64,000 bases of DNA from Parasulfuritortus sp049322515. GTDB lineage: Bacteria > Pseudomonadota > Gammaproteobacteria > Burkholderiales > Thiobacillaceae. Within the stretch, counting starts at the first letter, position 1, and each line of letters starts with the position of its first letter. A model generated the notes under the pieces. The model ran no database searches. It had not been told where the DNA came from and was given only the letters and a program-made list of their open reading frames with translations. Of the stretch, positions 51,778 to 60,120 are shown one piece after another. A program made the translations under genes and the position numbers. The DNA is taken from the NCBI GenBank assembly GCA_049322515.1, contig JBMOQW010000029.1, positions 124,001-188,000 of the forward strand, read 5' to 3'.

Positions 51778-53328
51778 ATGCAACCCCTGCGCCGATCCCA
51801 ACAAGTCTGGCTGGCCGTGTTCGTCACGGCCTGGTGCTTCCTCGGCCTGACCGGCCGTGACGCCTGGAAGCCCGACGAGGCCACTGCGCTGACCCCGCTG
51901 CTCGACTGGCTGGCGTCCGGCGCCTGGCTCCCCGCCGACTCCCCCTTCCCCTTGCACACCTTGCTGGCCGGCCTGACCGCCTGGCTGGCCGGCACCGGGC
52001 TCGACCTCCAGGACGGTGCCCGCCTCGCCAGTGGCGTCTCCACCCTGGCCGCGCTCGCCTTCACCGGCCTGGCCGCGCGCGCCTTCTACGGCCCCGGCTA
52101 CGGCACCGCCGCCACCCTGGCCCTGATGGGTGCCTTCGGACTCATGTTGCGTGCCCACGCCCTGCTCCCGGAAACCGCCCTGATGGCGGGCTACGCCCTC
52201 CTCCTGTATGGCCTCGGCCTGGCCCGCAGACACGCCCGGGGCGGTCTGCTCCTGGGTCTCGCGGCCTTTGCCCTGGCACTCACGCGCGGGCTGCCCGACC
52301 TGATCGCGGCGGGACTCATCGTCAGCCTGCCCTTGGCCTCGCGTGAATGGCGCGGCCTCGCCTACCGCCGCGCCCTGGTCTGGGCCGCGCTCACCCTGGC
52401 CGTGTTGCTGGCCGTCTGGCTCGGGCTGCTCGCCTGGCAAGGCTGCGCCGGCCTCTGGGGGGCACAGTTCATGGCCCGTGCCTGGCCGATCGCGTCGCCA
52501 TTCTGGGTATTCAACAACCTGGCCTGGTTTGCCTGGCCGATCTGGCCGCTGGCCTTGTGGACCGTCTGGCATGAGCACCGGCGTCTCGACCGGGCCGTGG
52601 AACTGCACCCGGTGCTGGCCGCCGCCGCCGTCACCCTGGTGATCAGCCACTGGCCCAGCCATTCCAATGGCGGTGCCCTGCTGGCCAGCTTGCCCGCCCT
52701 GGCCTTGCTGGCCGCACATGGCGTGGCACACTTGAAGCGTGGCGCGGCCCAGGCTTTCTACTGGTTTGGCGCCCTGTGTTTCCTGTTCTTCGCGCTCGCC
52801 TTCTGGGTTTATTTCTCGGCCACCGAGTGGGGCTGGCCGGAAAAACTCGCGCGCCACATGGCCGATCTGGCGCCCGGCCATGCCGGCGGCGCGACCCCCG
52901 CCGCCGTGCTCTGGCTGGCGGGCGCGGCCACCTTGGCCTGGCTGGTGGCCATGCCCCTGTTCCCACGCGCCAAGGCGCGCCCGGTGTTGGTCTGGGCCAC
53001 CGGCATGGCCCTCTCCTGGCTGCTCCTGATCACCCTGTTCCGGCCCTGGGCCGAAGCCGGCTGGAGCTACCGGGCCCAGATCGAGGCCATGGCGCGGCAC
53101 CTGCCGGCCGGGGCCTGCCTGCGGGTCGACGCCGATCCGGCCATGACCACGATGCTGCGTTTGCGCCTGCCCCAGCATTACCGCGCCGAGGGCGACTGCG
53201 CATGGTGGCTGGTGGGTGGCCCGCGCGAGGAGTTCGCCCGTGAAGCCTGGCCGGCGGAGACCGTCTGGACCGGTTTCCGGCCACGCGACAAGGCCCGTTA
53301 TTACGCCCTGGTCCGGCATGAGCCCTGA
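51778..53328 (+). CDS. polytopic membrane protein, ArnT/PMT glycosyltransferase-like
   Basis: 516 residues with about 10-12 hydrophobic helices. N-terminal FLGLTGRDAWKPDEATALTPLLDWLASGAWLPADSPFPLHTLLAGLTAWLAG fits the GT-C fold start, with the acidic D-E in KPDEA where these enzymes keep their catalytic Asp. The C-terminal 80 residues are soluble. So it may transfer sugars from undecaprenyl lipids to lipid A, lipids or proteins; the acceptor cannot be read. It begins 15 bases after the rpmE terminator and overlaps mobA by 11 bases. Confidence 0.68.
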   Translation: MQPLRRSQQVWLAVFVTAWCFLGLTGRDAWKPDEATALTPLLDWLASGAWLPADSPFPLHTLLAGLTAWLAGTGLDLQDGARLASGVSTLAALAFTGLAARAFYGPGYGTAATLALMGAFGLMLRAHALLPETALMAGYALLLYGLGLARRHARGGLLLGLAAFALALTRGLPDLIAAGLIVSLPLASREWRGLAYRRALVWAALTLAVLLAVWLGLLAWQGCAGLWGAQFMARAWPIASPFWVFNNLAWFAWPIWPLALWTVWHEHRRLDRAVELHPVLAAAAVTLVISHWPSHSNGGALLASLPALALLAAHGVAHLKRGAAQAFYWFGALCFLFFALAFWVYFSATEWGWPEKLARHMADLAPGHAGGATPAAVLWLAGAATLAWLVAMPLFPRAKARPVLVWATGMALSWLLLITLFRPWAEAGWSYRAQIEAMARHLPAGACLRVDADPAMTTMLRLRLPQHYRAEGDCAWWLVGGPREEFAREAWPAETVWTGFRPRDKARYYALVRHEP

Positions 53329-53923
53329 TCCCGACGTCGCCGGCATCATCCTGGCCGGTGGCCGGGGCCGGCGACTGGGCGAGCGCGACAAGGGCCTGGT
53401 CGAACTGGCCGGCCGGCCCCTCGTCGCCCACGTCCTCGACCGGCTGCGCCCGCAAGTGGCCGAATCCGTGATCAGCGCCAACCGGCACCTGGACGTCTAC
53501 GCCCGATTCGGCGTACCGGTGGTGGCCGACGAACTACCCGACCAGCCGGGCCCCCTGGCCGGTCTCCTGGCCGCCGCCCGCCAGTGCCGGCGCGACTGGC
53601 TGCTCTGCGTACCCTGCGACACGCCCTGGCTGCCCACCGATCTCGCCCGGCGTCTGCGTGAAACCGCGGCACGCGCGGGTGTGGCCCTGGTCCGGGCTGC
53701 CGACCCGGAACGGGTGCACTTCGCGGTGATGCTGCTGCACCGCGACCGGCTGGTCGATCTGGCCCAGGCCCTGGCGGACGGTGAACGCCGGGTCCAAGGC
53801 TGGCAGGCGCGCCTGCCATCGGCCGACTGCAGGTTTCCCGACCCGCGTGCCTTCTTCAACATCAATACCGAGACCGACCTGGCTGAGGCCGGTCATCTGG
53901 TCGACATGAAACCGGGCGACTGA
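53318..53923 (+). CDS. mobA: molybdenum cofactor guanylyltransferase
   Basis: 201 residues. N-terminal GIILAGGRGRRLGERDKGLVELAGRPL is the nucleotidyltransferase signature; the metal-binding Asp is in CVPCDTPWLP. It attaches GMP to molybdopterin for DMSO-reductase-type enzymes. The ATG lies inside the previous gene. hoxF starts 38 bases further, so readthrough into the hydrogenase operon is possible. Confidence 0.9.
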   Translation: MSPDPDVAGIILAGGRGRRLGERDKGLVELAGRPLVAHVLDRLRPQVAESVISANRHLDVYARFGVPVVADELPDQPGPLAGLLAAARQCRRDWLLCVPCDTPWLPTDLARRLRETAARAGVALVRAADPERVHFAVMLLHRDRLVDLAQALADGERRVQGWQARLPSADCRFPDPRAFFNINTETDLAEAGHLVDMKPGD

Positions 53924-53961
53924 GCGTGTAGACTGAAAGCGTCCTGTCCACGAGGTCAGCG

Positions 53962-55743
53962 ATGCCGAAAGACACCCTTCACGCCATTCTGGACCGCCAC
54001 CCCAGGCGCCCGGAATCCCTGCTGCAAGTCCTGCGCGACCTGCAGCAGGCCTGCGGTCAAATCCCGCCCGGCCAGGACCAGGCGGTCGCCGAGGCGCTCG
54101 GCGTACCGCTGGCCCGGGTGCGCGGCGTGGCCGGCTTCTACAGCTTCCTGTCGCTGGAGCCGCGTGGCCGTTACCAGGTGCTGTTCTCGGACAACATCAC
54201 CGACCGCATGCTGGGCAGCCAGGACTTGCTCCAGGCCCTGTGCAGCAAACTCTGGCTGGAACCTGGCAAGGTCTCCGAGGACGGCCTGGTCAGCGTCGGC
54301 ACCACGTCCTGCACCGGCCTGTGCGACCAAGGCCCGGCCCTGCTGGTGAATGGCCGGCCCATCACCCGGATGAGCCACCAGCGGGTCACCGAAATCGCCG
54401 AGCTGATCCGCGCCGGGACCGCCCTGGCCGACTGGCCGGCAGCGTATTTCCAGATCGAGGACAATGTCCGGCGCGCCGGGCCCTTGCTCGAGGCCGGGCG
54501 GATGACCGGGGCCGCGTTGACCGCCGCCCTGGAACGGGGTGCGGAAGGTGTCCTGGCGGAGATCGAGCGCTCGGGCTTGCGTGGCCGGGGCGGCGCCGGC
54601 TTCCCGACGGCGCGCAAGTGGTCGGCCTGCCGGGCGGCCCCCGGGGCCGACCGCTATGTCGTCTGCAATGCCGACGAGGGCGAACCAGGCACCTTCAAGG
54701 ACCGCGTGCTGCTGAGCCGGCAAGCCGACCTGGTGTTCGAGGGCATGACCGTGGCCGCTCGGGCAGTCGGTGCCCGGCACGGCTTTCTCTACCTGCGCGG
54801 CGAATATCGCTACCTGCTCGAAGCCCTTGAAGCCACGCTCGCCCGACGCCGCGCCACAGGGTTGCTGGGGACCGGCATCCTCGGCCAGGCCGATTTCGAT
54901 TTCGACATCGCCCTACATCTTGGCGCCGGTGCCTACGTGTGTGGCGAGGAATCCGCCTTGATCGAGTCGCTGGAAGGCAAGCGTGGCATCCCGCGCAACC
55001 GGCCGCCATTCCCGGTCAGCCAGGGCTACCTGGGCCAACCCACGGTGGTCAACAACGTCGAGACCTTCGCCGCGGCCGCGCTGATCGTCGCCCAGGGTGC
55101 CGACGCCTGGCGCGCCCTGGGCACCGGCCAATCGACCGGTAGCAAGCTCCTGTCGGTATCTGGCGACTGTGCCCGGCCCGGCATCTACGAGGTTCCGTTC
55201 GGCATCACGGTGCGCGAGGTACTGGCCGACTGCGGCGCCAGCGACACGCTCGCAGTGCAGGTCGGCGGCCCGTCCGGGACCTGCATCGCAGAGGCCGAGT
55301 TCGACCGGCGCCTGGCCTTCGAGGACCTGGCCACGGCCGGCGCCTTCATGGTCTTCGACAGCCAGCGCGACCTGTTCGAAGTGGCGCGCAACTTCGTGCA
55401 TTTTTTCGCCCACGAGTCATGCGGCTTCTGCACGCCCTGCCGGGTCGGCACCTCGATGCAGAAAGAACTCATGGACAAGATCGCGCGCGGCCTGGGCACC
55501 CGCCACGACCTCGAGCAACTCGGCCAGCTCGACCGCGTGCTCCAGGCCGCCTCCCATTGCGGCCTCGGCCATGGCGCCTGCAACCCGGTGCTGGATACCC
55601 TCAAGCGATTCCGGCCGGCCTACGAGCGACGCCTGAAATCGCTCGACTTCCAGCCTGCCTTCGACCTCGATGGCGCCCTGGCGGAAGCCCGGCGCATGAC
55701 CGGGCGGGATGATGCCGGGGCGCATATTGGAGCGGAAGCATGA
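53962..55743 (+). CDS. hoxF: NAD-reducing hydrogenase diaphorase subunit HoxF
   Basis: 593 residues. Residues 1-150 are a NuoE/HoxE-like domain; 200-590 are NuoF-like: RGRGGAGFPTARKW (FMN loop), CNADEGEPGTFKDR, YLRGEYRYL, GAGAYVCGEESALIESLEGKRG, and the [4Fe-4S] Cys C487-x2-C490-x2-C493 ... C533. It passes electrons between NAD(H) and the hydrogenase. In the NuoE-like part only C117-x3-C121 remains; the first pair is replaced by S76 and D81, as partly in the Ralstonia protein. First gene of hoxFUYHW. Confidence 0.94.
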   Translation: MPKDTLHAILDRHPRRPESLLQVLRDLQQACGQIPPGQDQAVAEALGVPLARVRGVAGFYSFLSLEPRGRYQVLFSDNITDRMLGSQDLLQALCSKLWLEPGKVSEDGLVSVGTTSCTGLCDQGPALLVNGRPITRMSHQRVTEIAELIRAGTALADWPAAYFQIEDNVRRAGPLLEAGRMTGAALTAALERGAEGVLAEIERSGLRGRGGAGFPTARKWSACRAAPGADRYVVCNADEGEPGTFKDRVLLSRQADLVFEGMTVAARAVGARHGFLYLRGEYRYLLEALEATLARRRATGLLGTGILGQADFDFDIALHLGAGAYVCGEESALIESLEGKRGIPRNRPPFPVSQGYLGQPTVVNNVETFAAAALIVAQGADAWRALGTGQSTGSKLLSVSGDCARPGIYEVPFGITVREVLADCGASDTLAVQVGGPSGTCIAEAEFDRRLAFEDLATAGAFMVFDSQRDLFEVARNFVHFFAHESCGFCTPCRVGTSMQKELMDKIARGLGTRHDLEQLGQLDRVLQAASHCGLGHGACNPVLDTLKRFRPAYERRLKSLDFQPAFDLDGALAEARRMTGRDDAGAHIGAEA

Positions 55744-56567
55744 GCAACCCCAACGAATCTTCCCTCGACCACGCGAGCGCTTCCCTCTCTGACCAAGGGG
55801 AAGCGGGCATCCTGCCCACCCTCACGTTCCGCCTCGATGGCCACGACATCCCCTTCCAGCCCGGCCAGACCGTGATGCAGGCCGCTCTCGCCGCGGGTCA
55901 CTACATCCCGCACTTGTGCTACCACCCGGAGTTCAAGCCTCACGGCAGCTGCAAGGTGTGCACGGTCAAGACCAACGGCCGCTTCGCCACGTCCTGCACT
56001 TTGCCGGCCGAAGCCGGCCTGACGATCGAGAGCGACATCGACGAGGTCAATGACCTGCGCCGCACCCTGGTGCAGATGTTGTTCGCCGAGGGCAACCATT
56101 TCTGCCCAACCTGCGAGAAGAGTGGGAATTGCGTGCTGCAGGCCCTCGGCTACGACCTCGGGGTGATGACGGCGGGCTTCCGCCACCTGTTCCCGGACCG
56201 TCCGGTGGATGCCTCGCACCCGGATATCCTGCTCGACTTCAACCGCTGCATCCTGTGCGAGTTGTGCGTGCGCGCCTCCTGCGAGGTCGACGGCAAGTGC
56301 GTGTTCGCCTTGTCTGGACGCGGCTTGACCAAACACCTGATCGTCAACTCGGCATCCGGCCACTTGGCCGACACCAATGTGTCACTCACCGACAAGGCGG
56401 TCTCGGTCTGTCCAGTGGGCGTCATCCTGGTGAAGCGCAAGGGCTTCGCAGTGCCGATCGGCGCGCGTCGCTACGATGCCTCGCCGATCAGCGCCCAGGC
56501 CCTGGCCGACGCACCCCGGTTGCGGGCTCCCGGCCAACCGTGCGGCACCTGCGAAGGCGAGGCCTGA
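55740..56567 (+). CDS. hoxU: NAD-reducing hydrogenase diaphorase subunit HoxU
   Basis: 275 residues. After a non-conserved acidic lead (1-25) comes a [2Fe-2S] domain with C60, C71-x2-C74, C86; then the NuoG-type His/Cys [4Fe-4S] site H120-x-C122-x2-C125-x5-C131; then two 4Fe-4S ferredoxin motifs (CILCELCVRASCEVDGKC region and the later SVCPVG). It wires HoxF to HoxY. The tail APGQPCGTCEGEA adds two Cys not usual for the family. ATGA overlap with hoxF. Confidence 0.94.
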   Translation: MSNPNESSLDHASASLSDQGEAGILPTLTFRLDGHDIPFQPGQTVMQAALAAGHYIPHLCYHPEFKPHGSCKVCTVKTNGRFATSCTLPAEAGLTIESDIDEVNDLRRTLVQMLFAEGNHFCPTCEKSGNCVLQALGYDLGVMTAGFRHLFPDRPVDASHPDILLDFNRCILCELCVRASCEVDGKCVFALSGRGLTKHLIVNSASGHLADTNVSLTDKAVSVCPVGVILVKRKGFAVPIGARRYDASPISAQALADAPRLRAPGQPCGTCEGEA

Positions 56568-56568
56568 G

Positions 56569-57105
56569 ATGGCCAAGTTGCGCGTCGCCACCACCTCGCT
56601 GGCCGGCTGCTTCGGTTGCCACACCTCGTTCCTGGACATCGACGAACGCCTGCTCGACCTGCTCAAGCTGGTCGAATTCGACCGTACGCCGCTCACCGAC
56701 ATCAAGCACTGCGGTCCCTGCGACATCGGCCTGGTCGAGGGCGGCATCTGCAACGCGGAAAACGTCGCGGTCCTGCGCGAGTTCAGGAAGCAGTGCAAGG
56801 TCCTGGTCGCCATCGGTGCCTGCGCGGTGACGGGCGGCCTGCCGGCCCAGCGCAATCACCTCGATCTGGGCGACTGCCTGTCCGAGGTCTACCTGACCGA
56901 GCAAGGCACCACGCACGGCCTGATCCCGAACGATCCCGAACTGCCCCTGCCGCTCGACAAGGTGCACCCCATCCACGAGGTGGTCAAAGTAGATTACTTC
57001 ATCCCCGGCTGCCCGCCCTCGGCCGACGCGATCTGGAAATTCCTCACCGACCTGATCGCGGGCCGCACGCCGAGCCTGGGCCACGGCCTGATCAAGTACG
57101 ACTGA
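56569..57105 (+). CDS. hoxY: NAD-reducing hydrogenase small subunit HoxY
   Basis: 178 residues. Proximal [4Fe-4S] ligands: C14-x2-C17 (AGCFGCHTSFLD), a Cys in IGACAVTGG and one in PGCPPSA, plus HCGPCDIGLVEGG. No Tat signal peptide, so a cytoplasmic enzyme, as expected for the bidirectional/soluble [NiFe] group 3d. It starts one base after the hoxU stop and precedes hoxH by 9 bases. Confidence 0.95.
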   Translation: MAKLRVATTSLAGCFGCHTSFLDIDERLLDLLKLVEFDRTPLTDIKHCGPCDIGLVEGGICNAENVAVLREFRKQCKVLVAIGACAVTGGLPAQRNHLDLGDCLSEVYLTEQGTTHGLIPNDPELPLPLDKVHPIHEVVKVDYFIPGCPPSADAIWKFLTDLIAGRTPSLGHGLIKYD

Positions 57106-57114
57106 GGCAACATC

Positions 57115-58596
57115 ATGGCATTCGAACTGGAAACCGCCGAGCATCCCGAGACCCTGCGCCGGGTCGCCATCGAGCCGCTGTCCCGGGTCGAGGGCCACGG
57201 CAAGGTCACCCTGCTGCTCGACGAGGACAACCACGTCAAGCAGGCGCGTCTGCACATCGTCGAATTCCGCGGTTTCGAGAAGTTCGTCCAGGGCCGGCCC
57301 TACTGGGAAATCCCGGTCATGGTGCAGCGCCTGTGCGGCATCTGCCCGGTGTCGCACCACTTGGCCGCGTGCAAGGCGCTCGACCAGGTGGTCGGCGCCA
57401 ATCCGGTCTCTCCGACCGCAGAGAAACTTCGCCGGCTGATGCATTACGGCCAGATCCTGCAATCGCATGCCCTGCATTTCTTCCACCTGGCCTCGCCAGA
57501 CCTGCTGTTCGGCTTCGATTCCGAGCTCGCCCGGCGCAACATCGTCGGCGTGGCCAGCGAGTATCCCGACCTGGCCCGGCAAGGCATCCTGCTGCGCAAA
57601 TACGGCCAGGAAGTGATCCGCCTCACTGCTGGAAAGCGGGTGCACGGCACCGGCGCGATTCCCGGCGGCGTCAACAAGAACCTGACACGGGCCGAACGCG
57701 ATGGCCTGCTCAAGGAGGCCTACCAGATCATCGCCTGGTGCCGTGAGGCGGTGCATCTGGTCAAGCGCCTGTTCGAGCAGAACCCCGCCGTGTACAACGA
57801 CTTTGCCTGCTTTCCCGCGCACACCCTGAACCTGGTGCGCGCCGATGGCGCCCTCGACCTCTACCACGGCGGGTTGCGCGCCCGCAGCCTGGACGGCAAG
57901 ACCCTGTTCGACCACGTCGACTACAGCCACTACTGGGACCACATCTACGAGGACGTGAAATCCTGGTCCTACATGAAATTCCCCTATTTCCGGGCACTGG
58001 GCCCGGAAGATGGCTGGTATCGGGTCGGGCCGCTCACCCGGGTGACCCAGTGTGATTTCATCCCCACCCCGCTGGCCGAACGCGAACGCCAGGACTTCAT
58101 CGGCCATGATGACGGCCGGGCCGCACGGGCCACCCTGGGCACCCACTGGGCGCGCATGATCGAGATGCTGCACAGCGCGGAAATGATCAAGGACCTGCTC
58201 CACGACGACGATCTGTCCGGTGACGCGTTGGTCCGCACCGGCGAACGCCAGGGCCGGGGCGTCGGCGTCATCGAGGCGCCGCGCGGCACGCTGATCCACC
58301 ATTACCGGGTCGACGAGCACGACCAGGTGATCCGCGCCAACCTGATCGTCTCGACCACCCACAACAACCAGGCCATGAACGAGGCGATCCGCTCGGTGGC
58401 GCGCACGTATCTGGATGGCCACGCGTTGACCGAGGGACTGCTGAATCACATCGAGGTGGCGATCCGGGCCTTCGATCCCTGCCTGTCGTGCGCGACGCAC
58501 GCCATGGGCAAGATGCCGCTCAAAGTCGAGCTGGTCGATGGGGCCGGGCACGTGGTCAGCCGGTTGGTACGGGCTGGCGACGGTGTGTGTGGTTGA
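57115..58596 (+). CDS. hoxH: NAD-reducing hydrogenase large subunit HoxH
   Basis: 493 residues. The four Ni-Fe ligands are all present: C74-G-I-C77 (RLCGICPVSHH) and C456-x2-C459 (DPCLSCATH). After H462 there is a 31-residue C-terminal tail, AMGKMPLKVELV onwards, which the endopeptidase must remove for cofactor closure. RVEGHGK is the L0 motif. It should reversibly oxidise H2 with NAD+. hoxW, the likely protease gene, follows. Confidence 0.97.
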   Translation: MAFELETAEHPETLRRVAIEPLSRVEGHGKVTLLLDEDNHVKQARLHIVEFRGFEKFVQGRPYWEIPVMVQRLCGICPVSHHLAACKALDQVVGANPVSPTAEKLRRLMHYGQILQSHALHFFHLASPDLLFGFDSELARRNIVGVASEYPDLARQGILLRKYGQEVIRLTAGKRVHGTGAIPGGVNKNLTRAERDGLLKEAYQIIAWCREAVHLVKRLFEQNPAVYNDFACFPAHTLNLVRADGALDLYHGGLRARSLDGKTLFDHVDYSHYWDHIYEDVKSWSYMKFPYFRALGPEDGWYRVGPLTRVTQCDFIPTPLAERERQDFIGHDDGRAARATLGTHWARMIEMLHSAEMIKDLLHDDDLSGDALVRTGERQGRGVGVIEAPRGTLIHHYRVDEHDQVIRANLIVSTTHNNQAMNEAIRSVARTYLDGHALTEGLLNHIEVAIRAFDPCLSCATHAMGKMPLKVELVDGAGHVVSRLVRAGDGVCG

Positions 58597-58666
58597 GTCC
58601 CTGCGCCGCCTCCCTGGGGGGCGGGCGACGCCACAGCCCGGGCGCGGCTATCAACGGGGCTGACGG

Positions 58667-59110
58667 GTGCGGCCGCCCATCCTCGTCATCGCCATCGGCA
58701 ACCCCAGCCGGGGCGATGATGCCCTCGGCCCGGCACTGATCGAACGGCTGGAAGCGCTCAGGCTGCCTGAGGTCGAACTGCTCACCGATTTCCAGCTCCA
58801 GGTCGATGACGCCTTCGACCTGCAACACCGGACAGAAGTGATCTTCGTCGATGCCGCCGTCAGTGGCCAGGCGCCTTACGCCTTTGTTCCGGTCAAGCCC
58901 CGCGAAGACACCAGCTACAGCAGCCATGCACTCTCACCCTCGGCGGTGCTGCATGCCTACCAACGGATTTATGGCGAACCGCCACCGGCTCATATCCTGG
59001 CCGTGCGCGGCTACGCCTTCGAATTGGGCGCGGAACTCAGCGCCCAGGCGACCGCCAACCTGGACGCCGCCCTGCGCTTTCTGACCGACCGGCTCAGCCG
59101 TCCGCGTTGA
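58667..59110 (+). CDS. hoxW: hydrogenase maturation endopeptidase HoxW
   Basis: 147 residues. ILVIAIGNPSRGDDALGPALIERL is the HybD/HycI-type Ni-binding site (GN-x-x-RGDD). The second Ni ligand Asp is in VIFVDAAVSG, and a His in SSHALSPSAVL fits the third. It cleaves the HoxH tail. GTG start. Gap of 70 bases after hoxH; converges with a DHH gene, overlapping by 17 bases. Confidence 0.9.
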   Translation: MRPPILVIAIGNPSRGDDALGPALIERLEALRLPEVELLTDFQLQVDDAFDLQHRTEVIFVDAAVSGQAPYAFVPVKPREDTSYSSHALSPSAVLHAYQRIYGEPPPAHILAVRGYAFELGAELSAQATANLDAALRFLTDRLSRPR

Positions 59111-60023
59111 TCGCGGCGATCAGTTCCTTGAGGGTCGCCTCGGCTTGGTCGTTGGCCACCTGGCAGGTCCCGGCGGCCTGATGCCCGCCGCCGCCGTACT
59201 TCAGCATCAATTCGCCGACATTGGTCTTCGAGGAACGATCGAGAATCGACTTGCCAGTGGCAAACACGGTGTTCTGCTTCTGCACGCCCCACATCACATG
59301 GATAGAGATGTTGCATTGCGGGTACAAGGCATAGATCGTGAAACGGTTAGTCGCCCAGATGGTCTCCTCGTCGCGCAAGTCGAGCACCACCAGGTTGCCA
59401 TGGACCTTGCCGCAGCGCTGGATCTGCGCCTTGGCCTGGGCCGCGTGTTCGTTGTACAGGTCGACGCGTTCTTTGACGTCCGGCAGCCTGAGGATGTCGT
59501 CGATGCCATGGTCGCGGCAATAGTCGATCAGATCCATCATGAGCTGGTAATTGGACACCCGGAAGGTGCGGAAACGGCCCAGGCCGGTGCGTGCATCCAT
59601 CAGGAAGGACAGCAGGTCCCAGCCCTGCGGGTCGAGGATGTCATCCTTGGAAAACTGGGCCGCATCGGCCTTGTCGACCGCTGCCATCATGGCGTCGCTG
59701 ATCGTGGGAAAGCGCGATTTGCCGCCGTAATAGTCGTACACCACGCGCGCCGCCGAAGGCGCGTCCGGGTCGATGATGTGGTTGTCGTGCTTTTCGTTAC
59801 GGAGGGTCTCCGACAGGTGATGGTCGAAGGCCAGGTGCACGCCCGGCACATAAGGCAGGTTGGTGGTGATGTCGCGGGCCGACACCTCGATCTTGCCATC
59901 CTGCATGTCCTTGGGGTGGACGAACTTGATGTCGTCGATTAGGCCCAGCTCCTTCAGCAGCACGGCGCAGACCAGACCATCCATGTCGCTGCGGGTAATC
60001 AATCGATATTTGGCGTCGGACAC
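59094..60023 (-). CDS. DHH family phosphoesterase
   Basis: 309 residues from the GTG at 60023 (SD AGGA 10 bases before); a GTG 10 codons upstream is also open. RLITRSDMDGLVCAVLL is the N-terminal metal site, HLAFDHHLSE the DHH motif, and MLKYGGGGHQAAGTCQV the DHHA1 loop. It is the standard NrnA/RecJ-like two-domain layout; exopolyphosphatase-like or nanoRNase function possible. Distinct from the DHH protein at 25516, which has poorly kept C-terminal motif. Confidence 0.83.
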   Translation of the reverse strand: MSDAKYRLITRSDMDGLVCAVLLKELGLIDDIKFVHPKDMQDGKIEVSARDITTNLPYVPGVHLAFDHHLSETLRNEKHDNHIIDPDAPSAARVVYDYYGGKSRFPTISDAMMAAVDKADAAQFSKDDILDPQGWDLLSFLMDARTGLGRFRTFRVSNYQLMMDLIDYCRDHGIDDILRLPDVKERVDLYNEHAAQAKAQIQRCGKVHGNLVVLDLRDEETIWATNRFTIYALYPQCNISIHVMWGVQKQNTVFATGKSILDRSSKTNVGELMLKYGGGGHQAAGTCQVANDQAEATLKELIAAINADG

Positions 60024-60077
60024 GATCTTGGTTCCTATGTACCAGCGGGGCACTCAATATAGCCGGATCGAGGGCGT

Positions 60078-60103
60078 AAAAAAAGCCGACATGCGTCGGC
60101 TTT
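60078..60103 (-). terminator. Rho-independent terminator after gltD
   Basis: On the minus strand: AAAGCCGAC, loop GCAT, GTCGGCTTT, followed by four further T. 17 bases downstream of the gltD stop, so it ends the glt operon. Confidence 0.88.
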
Positions 60104-60120
60104 CTCAGGGCTGCCTGGGC

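Noticed and set aside
51295..53481. 728-codon minus-strand frame opposite the membrane glycosyltransferase-like gene
   Set aside because: Gly/Gln-rich shadow frame; it would also run antisense to rpmE, its promoter and terminator.
56488..58551. 687-codon minus-strand frame opposite hoxY and hoxH
   Set aside because: Shadow of highly conserved hydrogenase genes.
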